Assembly: GCF_018403225.1 (NCBI RefSeq) | Contig: NZ_BOSG01000004.1 | Location: 62,001-126,000 of the forward strand | Direction of reading: 5' to 3' | DNA length: 64,000 nucleotides | Source: Paenibacillus sp. J23TS9 | GTDB taxonomy: Bacteria; Bacillota; Bacilli; Paenibacillales; Paenibacillaceae | In this document: one piece after another, positions 18,183 through 25,475 of the stretch | Layout: each line of letters opens with the position of its first letter | Numbering within the stretch: position 1 is the stretch's first letter | The notes under the pieces: generated by a model | What the model was told of the DNA's origin: nothing | Database searches by the model: none | Seen by the model: the letters and a program-made list of their open reading frames with translations, nothing else | Program-made: the position numbers and the translations under genes

Positions 18183-18281
18183 TTGAAGAATGAAGCTGCA
18201 TCGGATGAATCGAAGTTCCTCACCGGACAAACGATCCAGGTTGAAGGCGGCCATTATCATGGCCAATCCTACCGTTCCTGA
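18183..18281 (+). pseudogene. C-terminal remnant of a short-chain dehydrogenase
   Basis: One frame of the 326-base gap between 18066 and 18391 encodes SDESKFLTGQTIQVEGG followed by a stop at 18279-18281. That is the conserved C-terminal end of classical SDR oxidoreductases (the S-D-x-x-x-F-x-T-G-Q-x-I-x-V-x-G-G pattern). No start codon with ribosome site and no Rossmann part lie upstream, so this is a decayed remnant. The rest of the gap holds nothing I recognise except the terminator at 18327. Confidence 0.65.
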
Positions 18282-18326
18282 ACTGCGGGAATTTGCAGCT
18301 AAACAACAACAATGATCACGTTAATT

Positions 18327-18370
18327 AAAAGCACACAACCACCACAGATGCGCGGGTGTTGTGTGCTTTT
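18327..18370. terminator. Terminator, 13-bp stem
   Basis: AAAAGCACACAAC (18327-18339) pairs perfectly with GTTGTGTGCTTTT (18358-18370) around an 18-base loop. It lies downstream of the minus-strand DUF4177 gene and can act in both directions. Confidence 0.85.
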
Positions 18371-18391
18371 ACTCATTAAGATTTATAAAAT

Positions 18392-18586
18392 TTATACTTT
18401 CCGCTTAAAAATTGCGATTACATCCCTGGATTGTCCCTGATTGACGCTGGTGTCAAAACAGGAGACAAGCTCCCAGCCGTCAATGCCGTAGCTGTTCAGC
18501 AGATCCTCGAACTCCTCCTCATCAACCTTCCCTCCCAGAAAGCCGCCTGTTTTATACTTGACTGTTTTATACGCCCATTGTTCCAT
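18392..18586 (-). CDS. DUF4177 small protein
   Basis: 64-residue cytosolic protein matching the DUF4177 pattern: an N-terminal WAYKTVKYKT strand, a short acidic helix (DEEEFEDLLNSYG), DGWELVSCF, and a C-terminal strand VIAIFKRK. Function unknown. Its ribosome site GGAGC lies inside the last codons of the preceding gene and the gap is two bases, so the two are very likely co-translated. Confidence 0.8.
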   Translation of the reverse strand: MEQWAYKTVKYKTGGFLGGKVDEEEFEDLLNSYGIDGWELVSCFDTSVNQGQSRDVIAIFKRKV

Positions 18587-18588
18587 CG

Positions 18589-19518
18589 TTATTCAGCTCC
18601 TTTCTTATTTGGAATGGCCGATATCAGCTTCGAAACCCACTCGTAGCATCGCTGCAAATCCTCATCGCTGACCAAATCTGAACGGTGCTCAAACTGGATT
18701 TTCACATTCGGATTCTCCTGCCTGATGATGTGGAGATATTCGGCGATCGGCGCCCAGCCGTCGGACCGTAGCTGCTCAGGCAGAACCGGGTATCGCAGCT
18801 TGATAAAGCCGTCACCGTACTGCAAATTCCATAGATGGATGACTTCCGCATATTTGGCGTATTTCCGCATGATCGGGATAGATTGAAAGGATGGATCCCT
18901 TCTCTCCTGCAGGTACAGTCTTCCGGTATCCAGACAAAGCCGGATCAGGTGGTACTTCTGCAGCAGCTCCTCTAAAACATCTGAATCATACACATATTTG
19001 TTCAGTGCATCGAATTCCAGTACAGGGACGAAGCCGTATTGTCTGCTTCGCTCTGTCAGCCACTGAAAAAGCTCCTCCGTCCGCTGCTTATACTCTTCGA
19101 AGGAATACTTACTTTCGTAAACATATTCCCTTCGGTCACTGAAATGCCATCTGCTCCAGTCCACCCGATCATCCAAAATGACCGGCTTGGGATAATGAAA
19201 CAAAATATAGGCGGGATCCAGCCCCATCCGCAAAGCTTCATCCAGCCCATCCTGAATCAATCGGTATGCTTGATTCCGTTCCTCTTCATCGGGCGAGAGA
19301 AACAGGGCATCGCGGATAACGAGCCCTCGATCCCGGAGCGGAAAATGAATGCCCACCTGGAAGGAATGCTTCTGCGCAGCCTGAATTAACTTCAGAACAT
19401 CCTCCTCCGTTTGGAGCAGACAGGCCTCAATCCCGTAAAATTCATCGCGGAAATCCCGGTCGAATTTATGCTGGTCAAATGAACCATACTGCCCGATTAA
19501 AAATCGCTGCATACTCAT
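18589..19518 (-). CDS. TIM-barrel sugar isomerase/endonuclease-IV-like protein
   Basis: 309-residue cytosolic protein of the xylose-isomerase-like TIM-barrel superfamily (AP endonuclease family 2). Metal-ligand style residues appear at strand ends: HFPLRD, ILFHYPKP, VLEFDALN, LCLDTGRL, VIHLWNLQ, IQFEHRSD. Substrate not predictable. I place the start at the ATG at 19518 because it overlaps the stop codon of a small upstream gene (ATGA arrangement); an open frame continues upstream but there it overlaps that gene. It is followed at two bases by the DUF4177 gene. Confidence 0.75.
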   Translation of the reverse strand: MSMQRFLIGQYGSFDQHKFDRDFRDEFYGIEACLLQTEEDVLKLIQAAQKHSFQVGIHFPLRDRGLVIRDALFLSPDEEERNQAYRLIQDGLDEALRMGLDPAYILFHYPKPVILDDRVDWSRWHFSDRREYVYESKYSFEEYKQRTEELFQWLTERSRQYGFVPVLEFDALNKYVYDSDVLEELLQKYHLIRLCLDTGRLYLQERRDPSFQSIPIMRKYAKYAEVIHLWNLQYGDGFIKLRYPVLPEQLRSDGWAPIAEYLHIIRQENPNVKIQFEHRSDLVSDEDLQRCYEWVSKLISAIPNKKGAE

Positions 19519-19685
19519 TTTCTGTCCCAGACTACGATAAATAGCGTTGCCAAGGGGCCGATCAAAAGCGAGATCAGAAACCAGTTCAGTCCACTCCGGT
19601 TTTTCCCTTGAGCTAGTCCGGCATTGATTAGGGCCAATGTCCCCCATCCAACCACGTAACCGCCTGAACCATTATTCATATTCAT
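19515..19685 (-). CDS. Small membrane protein, 56 residues
   Basis: Short open frame with a very strong ribosome site (AGGAGGGGGCT then ATG). The product begins MNMNNGSGGYVVGWG and ends with a hydrophobic helix followed by VVWDRK, with a second hydrophobic stretch (GWGTLALINAGLA) near the start; it looks like a two-helix membrane mini-protein. Its stop overlaps the start of the TIM-barrel gene by four bases, indicating translational coupling. I do not recognise the family. Confidence 0.65.
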   Translation of the reverse strand: MNMNNGSGGYVVGWGTLALINAGLAQGKNRSGLNWFLISLLIGPLATLFIVVWDRK

Positions 19686-19707
19686 AGCCCCCTCCTAAAA
19701 AAATAAA

Positions 19708-19737
19708 GCCGCTGTCACTACGCATCATGACAGCGGC
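19708..19737 (-). terminator. Terminator after the VOC gene
   Basis: GCCGCTGTCA (19708-19717) pairs perfectly with its complement at 19728-19737; on the minus strand the stem is followed by a U-rich tail that runs straight into the ribosome site of the small gene at 19685. It may act as an attenuator for that gene. Confidence 0.85.
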
Positions 19738-19752
19738 GGGTTATCGTGCTTC

Positions 19753-20145
19753 TTAATCCTTCTTACCCGATCCAAAGCCAATGGAGTAGTTATCCGGATC
19801 CGTAATGGAAAATTCCTTCCAAGCTCCCCAATCCGCCTCCGTGAGAACAGGCTCCTGAATGAATTGAGCTCCTTTGGCTTTCAATTCTTCGTACAGCTGA
19901 TCCAAATCATTGTGCGTATCGACATACGCATATGTATCCCATGCAGCCGCCTGGTCTTTCCCCTTCTTGTTCGGCTGCACATCTCCCGGTTCTACGGCCT
20001 GCAGCAGCTTGAAGCCAAGCGCAAATTCATCACGAACAGCCCAGAAGTCATTCACCTCGCAGCCAAGCACCTTTTCATAGAAATCCTTGGATGCGGCGAG
20101 ATCTGACACCAATCGAACCTGAACGGAGTACTCAATTTTACTCAT
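19753..20145 (-). CDS. VOC (glyoxalase/bleomycin-resistance fold) protein
   Basis: 130-residue vicinal-oxygen-chelate protein with the paired beta-alpha-beta-beta-beta layout: VQVRLVSDLAASKDFYEKVLG at the N-terminus and a second module ending in WKEFSITDPDNYSIGFG. Substrate unknown. The ATG at 20145 follows GGAGG; an upstream extension of 22 codons has no ribosome site. Single-gene unit with its own terminator. Confidence 0.8.
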   Translation of the reverse strand: MSKIEYSVQVRLVSDLAASKDFYEKVLGCEVNDFWAVRDEFALGFKLLQAVEPGDVQPNKKGKDQAAAWDTYAYVDTHNDLDQLYEELKAKGAQFIQEPVLTEADWGAWKEFSITDPDNYSIGFGSGKKD

Positions 20146-20248
20146 TCTATCATCCTCCAACGAATTGTCAAACCTGGCCAGGCATGTCATACATGCCGCA
20201 GCACGGCTCATTTTTTAACAAAATTATACACATTTTCCCTGCTGTAAT

Positions 20249-20416
20249 CTATCTTAATCTATGGGATTTTTCAGCCAAATAGATATCGAGTGCTTTAATC
20301 GCCCGTACAGCGAAACGGATAAATAAAATCATGCAGACAATCCCCAAACCAAAAAATCCCAAACTAATGATTAATGGAATAATAGCGATAATTCCTGTTC
20401 CGGTATCCAAATTCAT
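20249..20416 (-). CDS. Small membrane protein, 55 residues
   Basis: Short open frame beginning MNLDTGTGII, with one long hydrophobic helix or hairpin (about residues 8-35) and a basic tail ending KSHRLR. The purine-rich AGAGAGG lies close before the ATG (short spacing), so translation is plausible but not certain. It follows the gene at 20461 by 44 bases on the same strand. I do not recognise the family. Confidence 0.5.
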   Translation of the reverse strand: MNLDTGTGIIAIIPLIISLGFFGLGIVCMILFIRFAVRAIKALDIYLAEKSHRLR

Positions 20417-20460
20417 CTTCCTCTCTTATTGAAATCTCAGCGCATAAACTTGCTCAGTCG

Positions 20461-21000
20461 TTATTCCATACTTTCGTACTCTTCTGTAACCGACATTGGT
20501 ATTTTCTCGGTATGCATGTTTCCCTGGTTGTCTTTCCAGCTCATCTCCATATACGAGTATCCCAGATCTTCCTTGGTTTCTTCGAGTTCCCAGAAATATG
20601 GCGCGCCTTGAATCGAAGCAATTTCTTTCGTGTTATCCAAAAGACTGACTGACCCGTTAATAGATGATTCGGTGTGACTGAGAACCGCCTGTGGCGTTTC
20701 ATTCGCAGGCTGCTCATAAAACGAATAGCTGAAATAAGTGGAATCCTGAATATTCCCGGGGGCGCCCAAATAGGTTAAACTTCCTTTACCCCGATAGGTG
20801 GAAGATGCCGTTCTGATGATCATGAAATGGTTCACCTGCCAATGTTGGCTTTTCCCATTCAGCATGAAGGCTTCCCAAGCCTTGCCGCTTCCCGAAAGCT
20901 TATCCTGACTGGAATTCCTCATCATCAGCAAGCCGAGCGTCAACCCATTGGTCACCAGCAAAATCGCGATAACAGCTATACACCACTTTTTAACGGACAT
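20461..21000 (-). CDS. Membrane-anchored exported protein, unknown
   Basis: 179-residue product with a basic start (MSVKKW) and one N-terminal hydrophobic helix (about 6-27) that acts as signal or anchor; the remainder is extracytoplasmic, rich in Ser, Tyr and Glu, and without motifs I recognise. The ATG at 21000 is chosen because GGAGG lies ten bases upstream; the frame is open further upstream but unsupported. Possibly co-transcribed with the 55-residue protein gene that follows. Confidence 0.65.
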   Translation of the reverse strand: MSVKKWCIAVIAILLVTNGLTLGLLMMRNSSQDKLSGSGKAWEAFMLNGKSQHWQVNHFMIIRTASSTYRGKGSLTYLGAPGNIQDSTYFSYSFYEQPANETPQAVLSHTESSINGSVSLLDNTKEIASIQGAPYFWELEETKEDLGYSYMEMSWKDNQGNMHTEKIPMSVTEEYESME

Positions 21001-21166
21001 CCGATGACTCCCTCCAGACGCCTTTTTTGAACACAAAAAAACCGGCAATGTACTCAGCCAGGTTTGTCTGTACTCGGATGTGAATATCTGCGGCCATAAC
21101 AATCACCCACTATTTTACACTAAATCCTAATTCAGGGGTATATCTCATTCTAGCATTTTACATAAA

Positions 21167-21205
21167 AAATACCCGAATCCCGGCATGGCCGGAACTCGGG
21201 TATTT
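21167..21205 (-). terminator. Terminator of sseB
   Basis: AAATACCCGA (21167-21176) pairs with TCGGGTATTT (21196-21205) with an inner CCGGC/GCCGG stem. On the minus strand an A/T-rich tail of six U follows. It ends the sseB transcript. Confidence 0.85.
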
Positions 21206-21222
21206 GCAGCATCTGAAACAGA

Positions 21223-21975
21223 TCAGAAGGTCTCCTTCAGATAAAACGGCTTGCATTGGCTTTCAAAATAACTCTCCAGCCCAGAGCTACCATTCAGCTC
21301 AATGAATTCTACAGGCGGGAATTGTACCTGTACCGATTCAGCCACTTTGCCGGCCTCGGCAATAATGTTGTCGCCTTTGCCGATATAGCTAACCGCAATC
21401 AGGGTACGCGGCGCTCTGTCGGTGCGCGGGTTAAAGGATTGGGCATTATAAGCGCAAATGACATTTTTCAACCGTTCAAAGAGGGTGCTGAGTTCAGCCA
21501 GCAGTTCTGCCGGCGGCTCTGATGGCGGACCAATCATGGTTTGGGTATTCTTTTCCACCACATAAGCCTCTGGAGCGTTAAACACGGAACCATCCAGGAT
21601 CGATTCAATTTCCCGTGCACTAAACTCCTTGCCAAAAGGGGAACCCGGGTTAAGAAGGATATCCGCGCCTTTGGTCAACTGGAAAAAATGCAGTGCATTG
21701 ATCGCCAGGTATTGAACCGGCTCTTTGATAAAATCCTGCATGCGGGTGAGTGAAGAAAAAATAGGTACGTATCTTTTTCCATTCATTTCAACGCTCAAAA
21801 GCTGTACGGACTGCCCCGCGGTCAGCTCCGTTTTTTCTTGCACAGGGGTTGTCCCGCCCTGAATCGTGTAGATTTCGGAATTTCGCAGTTCGTTATAAAA
21901 GTCAGGTCTGGCAGAGGGCTCGTTAACTGCTTTGGCAAGCTTCTCTTCCAGCGTATTTGTAGCTTCTAAAGACAT
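21223..21975 (-). CDS. sseB: SseB-like protein (enhanced serine sensitivity)
   Basis: 250-residue cytosolic protein with the N-terminal SseB domain (about 10-125; ELTAGQSVQLLSVEMNGKRYVPIFSS and LNPGSPFGKEF are typical) and the SseB C-terminal domain (about 140-245). The family name derives from enhanced serine sensitivity in E. coli; the molecular role is unclear. The start and a strong promoter (22015-22043) are well placed. Single gene with its own terminator. Confidence 0.85.
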   Translation of the reverse strand: MSLEATNTLEEKLAKAVNEPSARPDFYNELRNSEIYTIQGGTTPVQEKTELTAGQSVQLLSVEMNGKRYVPIFSSLTRMQDFIKEPVQYLAINALHFFQLTKGADILLNPGSPFGKEFSAREIESILDGSVFNAPEAYVVEKNTQTMIGPPSEPPAELLAELSTLFERLKNVICAYNAQSFNPRTDRAPRTLIAVSYIGKGDNIIAEAGKVAESVQVQFPPVEFIELNGSSGLESYFESQCKPFYLKETF

Positions 21976-22014
21976 GGTTGAGGCTCCCTTCAGGAAAGTA
22001 TCGGATAAAGGACC

Positions 22015-22043
22015 AATATAAGTAGTGTACCTCTCTTTTGCAA
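22015..22043 (-). promoter_or_regulatory. sseB promoter
   Basis: Minus-strand -35 TTGCAA (22038-22043) and -10 TATATT (22015-22020) with 17-base spacing, about 40 bases before the sseB start. Confidence 0.7.
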
Positions 22044-22068
22044 TTAACTAAAGCCCTAACCCCAATAT

Positions 22069-22959
22069 TTATGAGGGAATGATTTCGTTGAGAGCTTCCT
22101 TCAGTGTAGGATATTTGAAATGGTATCCCGCCTGTTCCAGTCTCTCCGGGATGACCCAGCGGCTTTTGAGAATCAGTTCGGTTTCCGTTTGTATGACACC
22201 GGCGCCCATTTCCAGCATCCAAGCTGGAGCAGGCAGGCCAAAGTGCATTTTCATCGCTTGGCGAAGCTCCTGCATCAACTCCCGATTGTTCACCGGGTTC
22301 GGGGACGAGACATTAAAAACCCCGCTCAGCTCTGCATGGTCTCTCAGAAATAGAATAATACCAAGGATGTCATGCAGATGAATCCAGCTGAATTTTTGGC
22401 TGCCGGGTCCCTGAATGCCGCCGAGTCCAAACCGGACCAGATTTTGATAAGGAATCATAACGCCTCCGCCCTGTCCGAGAACGATGGCTATTCTGAGTGC
22501 TATTTGACGGGTCTGGGGAACAGAGAATGAGAAAAAGGTTTGCTCCCATGCCTTGGCCACATCCACCGAAAAACCGGATCCGATCTCTCCGTGCACTTCC
22601 GTCATGGGCCGGTCCTCCGCATGCCGGTAAATGGTTGCTGTACTGGAATTGATCCAAAGAGCCGGTGGATGCTCACAGGCCAGTACCGCTTGTCCCAGAA
22701 TCATGGTTGTTTCCGTTCTGGAGTTCATAATTCCGGCTTTGTTTTTCGCATTGTAACGGCAGTTCACGGATTTACCCGCCAAATTGATCAGCATGTCAGC
22801 ATGCTCCAGCGCTTCCCGGATCCCGTTCGTATCATCCCATGAAATATGGCCTGCTCGTCTGGAAATGATAAACACCTCATAGCCAAGCTGTTTACACTGA
22901 TTTTCCAGATAGGTTCCGATAAAACCCGTTCCTCCGGCAATGACAACCTTTTGTTTCAT
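22069..22959 (-). CDS. TIGR01777 epimerase/SDR-type oxidoreductase
   Basis: 296-residue extended-SDR protein with the Rossmann motif GGTGFIGTYL near the N-terminus, NLAGKSVNCRY, SSTATIYRH, and a DUF1731-type C-terminal end (LPAPAWMLEMGAG then LKSRWVIPERLEQAGYHF). This is the YfhF/TIGR01777 family, NAD(P)-binding but of unknown substrate. The ATG at 22959 follows AAAGGAGATAACAAGA. Confidence 0.88.
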   Translation of the reverse strand: MKQKVVIAGGTGFIGTYLENQCKQLGYEVFIISRRAGHISWDDTNGIREALEHADMLINLAGKSVNCRYNAKNKAGIMNSRTETTMILGQAVLACEHPPALWINSSTATIYRHAEDRPMTEVHGEIGSGFSVDVAKAWEQTFFSFSVPQTRQIALRIAIVLGQGGGVMIPYQNLVRFGLGGIQGPGSQKFSWIHLHDILGIILFLRDHAELSGVFNVSSPNPVNNRELMQELRQAMKMHFGLPAPAWMLEMGAGVIQTETELILKSRWVIPERLEQAGYHFKYPTLKEALNEIIPS

Positions 22960-22993
22960 TCTTGTTATCTCCTTTCCCATGGATCATGGAGGT

Positions 22994-23434
22994 TCATTGT
23001 CTACGCCTGCTGCGGCGATTGATTGCGACGAGGACGACCAAGGCCAATAGGGCAGCTCCTATCATATACATCCACCATAATCCGTTATTTTTTGATGTTT
23101 CATCAGCAGCATATGTTCGTTGATATACGGCTTTTATATACGTTTCGGCATCCGTTTTTACAGCAATCTGCTGCTTGGAATCGATGCCATTGATCGCATA
23201 GTAAGGAGTTCCTTTCGGATACTGATTGGAGAAATTCCCGCGGTACGTGCCTTCCTTGTCGGAGAAGCGGGTTACTTTTCCAATTTGATTGCCGATAAGC
23301 TCCGAACTCACCTCTTCCATTGTAACCACATACACGCTGCTATGATATACCACGAATGGATAAGCCCAACTTGCCGATGCCTCCGTATGAACGAACAGAA
23401 AGAAGATGTACATGAGTACTGCTACCCTTTTCAT
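22994..23434 (-). CDS. Exported membrane-anchored protein, unknown
   Basis: 146-residue product with a signal peptide (MKRVAVLMYIFFLFV then EASAS), an extracytoplasmic domain of about 95 residues, and a C-terminal helix (WMYMIGAALLALVVLVAI) followed by the basic tail RRSRRRQ. The layout is a type I membrane protein with its N-terminal domain outside. The ATG follows GGAGGGTATC. Located 34 bases upstream of the TIGR01777 gene and probably co-transcribed. Family not recognised. Confidence 0.7.
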   Translation of the reverse strand: MKRVAVLMYIFFLFVHTEASASWAYPFVVYHSSVYVVTMEEVSSELIGNQIGKVTRFSDKEGTYRGNFSNQYPKGTPYYAINGIDSKQQIAVKTDAETYIKAVYQRTYAADETSKNNGLWWMYMIGAALLALVVLVAINRRSRRRQ

Positions 23435-23481
23435 GATACCCTCCATCCTCAGACGCTTCTCATTTCTAAGCTCTGGGGTTC

Positions 23482-23919
23482 CTACTTGAAATGATCCTTA
23501 ATTTCATCCTGAGGGTCCCATTTCGACCAAGCTGCTTCCAGCAGATTGCCTTCAGGGTCTCTGAAATAAAAGTATTTCGCCTCGCCCTCACCTAACGTAT
23601 GAAGCTCTTCCACCGCAACTCCTGAATTCTTCAGCTTATCGTATGTATACTTAATATCAGCGCAGTTTAAAGCCATGATGGGGAATGGTTTACCGTTTCT
23701 CGTGATTTCCAGCTGCTGCTTAACATGTGTTTCGATCAGAAGCATCGCGATGGAGTTCAAATGCGGATGATGAAGCACAGCCAAAAGGGAACCGCGGTCT
23801 TCAAACTTGTCCATCAGCTTAAAATCCAGATGCTCGGTATACCATGCAATAGACTCATCGATTCGGGTCGTAGGTATGTAAACATAACCAATACGCAGAA
23901 AGGAAAAAGAATGTGTCAT
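23482..23919 (-). CDS. VOC family protein
   Basis: 145-residue glyoxalase-fold protein: YVYIPTTRIDESIAWYTEHLDF opens the first module, and YFYFRDPEGNLLEAAWSKW closes the second with the family's metal-binding glutamate position. Substrate unknown. The ATG follows GGGGAGG. A different subgroup from the VOC protein at 19753. Confidence 0.82.
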   Translation of the reverse strand: MTHSFSFLRIGYVYIPTTRIDESIAWYTEHLDFKLMDKFEDRGSLLAVLHHPHLNSIAMLLIETHVKQQLEITRNGKPFPIMALNCADIKYTYDKLKNSGVAVEELHTLGEGEAKYFYFRDPEGNLLEAAWSKWDPQDEIKDHFK

Positions 23920-23958
23920 CGAAAAAACCTCCCCTTTTTTTAAAAAAAGCTGCTAGTA

Positions 23959-24549
23959 CTACATGTCATTCAGCTTGAGGATCTTGAAGTTTTGAATGAG
24001 ATAGTTGATCCCCGAAATCAGCGTCAGGCATACCGCAAGCAGCATCAGGATGTTATCCACCCGGATGGATGTAAACCACTGAAAAGGATAATTTCCGAGC
24101 AGTACAGCCACGATCGCTACCACCTGCAGAACCATTTTCCATTTCCCAAGCTTATCCGCGGCCAAAGCGATGCCTTGAGCGGAAGCAATCATGCGAAGAC
24201 CTGTGATGACAAACTCCCGGCTGATCATAATCACAGCCACCCACGAAGCAATCATATCTGCCTGTACCATCATGATCAGCGCGACGGAAATCAGCAGCTT
24301 ATCGGCGAGCGGGTCCAGCAGCTTTCCCAGATTGGTGATCTGGTTATATTTTCTCGCGACATAGCCGTCTAATTTGTCTGTTCCGGAAGCAAGCACGAAG
24401 ATCCCAATGGCTATGTATAAACCATAATTGTTCAAGAACTGGATGATCCCGCTGACTTCAGCCAGCCATGCCGGCCATTTTGTAAAAAACAGCATGAAAA
24501 GCGGAATCAGCGCGATCCGTGCCATCGTAATTCGGTTGGCGGTATTCAA
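23959..24549 (-). CDS. pgsA: Phosphatidylglycerophosphate synthase PgsA
   Basis: CDP-diacylglycerol:glycerol-3-phosphate phosphatidyltransferase, a membrane enzyme for phosphatidylglycerol synthesis. The CDP-alcohol phosphotransferase motif is complete: Asp58, Asp61-Gly62, Ala65-Arg66, Gly75, Asp79, Asp83. About five membrane segments and 196 residues, typical. The start is TTG at 24549, preceded by AAAGGAG at eight bases and followed by NTANRITMAR, the expected N-terminus; the upstream ATG inside the preceding gene is rejected. It follows the HD-hydrolase gene by 47 bases. Confidence 0.93.
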   Translation of the reverse strand: MNTANRITMARIALIPLFMLFFTKWPAWLAEVSGIIQFLNNYGLYIAIGIFVLASGTDKLDGYVARKYNQITNLGKLLDPLADKLLISVALIMMVQADMIASWVAVIMISREFVITGLRMIASAQGIALAADKLGKWKMVLQVVAIVAVLLGNYPFQWFTSIRVDNILMLLAVCLTLISGINYLIQNFKILKLNDM

Positions 24550-24596
24550 TGGAATGACTCCTTTCAATAACCGGTATTTGGAAGGGTGGTGCCGGA

Positions 24597-25244
24597 TTAG
24601 TTCCGGACCTTCCATTCACTGTAGAACTGCTTCAAATACAGCTTCATAAACGCATGTCTTTGCTCCGCCAGCTCTCTGGCGTATGAGGTATTCATCAAAT
24701 CTTTCAATTTCAGCAGCTTTTCATAAAAATGATAGATGGCCGTTTTATTGCTCGACCGGTAATCCTCCTGTGCAAGAATCTCCTCACTCAGATCGGGATC
24801 GTGAATAATACGCCCATTGGCACCCGAGTATACGAAGGTTCTGGCAATTCCGACTGCGCCAAGCGCATCCAGCCGGTCTGCATCCTGAACGACCTGGCCT
24901 TCCAGCGTCTTCATCGGCGGATTTTTGCCACCGTTATAAGACATGGTCGAAATGATGTCCATCACCTGGTCGATCAGATCCATGTCAGTGGTATGCCCTA
25001 GCATCCAGGAGCGAACCTTATCCAGCCCCGCTTCTTTACTGTCGTTCAGCTTCTCATCAGCCACATCATGCAGCAATGCCGCCAGCTCGCACACAACCGC
25101 ATCCGCATGCTCTTTGCCGGCGATCTCCAAGGCCGTGTTTCTCACACGCTCGATATGCCACCAGTCATGACCGCTCGCTTCACCGGATAACTCCTGTTTT
25201 ACAAATTGTTCTGCCTGCTGAATGAATTCGGAATGTTTCGTCAT
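24597..25244 (-). CDS. HD-domain phosphohydrolase (YedJ-like)
   Basis: 215-residue cytosolic HD-superfamily metal-dependent phosphohydrolase. The metal residues are in HDWWHIERV, ELAALLHDVADEK and a later QDADRLDALGA, matching the YedJ-like group. Substrate unknown, probably a nucleotide. The ATG follows AAGAGGGACATC. It directly precedes pgsA on the same strand. Confidence 0.85.
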   Translation of the reverse strand: MTKHSEFIQQAEQFVKQELSGEASGHDWWHIERVRNTALEIAGKEHADAVVCELAALLHDVADEKLNDSKEAGLDKVRSWMLGHTTDMDLIDQVMDIISTMSYNGGKNPPMKTLEGQVVQDADRLDALGAVGIARTFVYSGANGRIIHDPDLSEEILAQEDYRSSNKTAIYHFYEKLLKLKDLMNTSYARELAEQRHAFMKLYLKQFYSEWKVRN

Positions 25245-25292
25245 GATGTCCCTCTTATTCTCCCGCTTCTCCGGGTAGTATTGATCTGCTCA

Positions 25293-25355
25293 GAGACAAC
25301 AAGACCCGGCTTAAGAATCACGCATATATTCTTAAGTCGGGTCACTGAGTTGTCT
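25293..25355. repeat. 63-base near-perfect inverted repeat
   Basis: AGACAAC (25293-25299) pairs with GTTGTCT (25349-25355); inside, GACCCGGCTTAAGAAT (25303-25318) pairs with ATTCTTAAGTCGGGTC (25328-25343) with a single exception that is a G-U pair in plus-strand RNA. The loop is nine bases. It lies between the sulfatase terminator and the HD gene and lacks a U-tract on either side, so it is not an ordinary terminator. Confidence 0.7.
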
Positions 25356-25439
25356 AGTATATAGAAATGAAAGGTACGTTGGTTTCTATGATTATACAAC
25401 AGGATCACCTGCGGGCAAAGGCCCTGACAACAAACGAAA

Positions 25440-25468
25440 AAACCATCCGCATGAAAAGTGGATGGTTT
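25440..25468 (-). terminator. Sulfatase terminator
   Basis: AAACCATCC (25440-25448) pairs with GGATGGTTT (25460-25468), followed on the minus strand by a U-rich stretch. It begins eight bases after the sulfatase stop. Confidence 0.8.
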
Positions 25469-25475
25469 CTGATCG

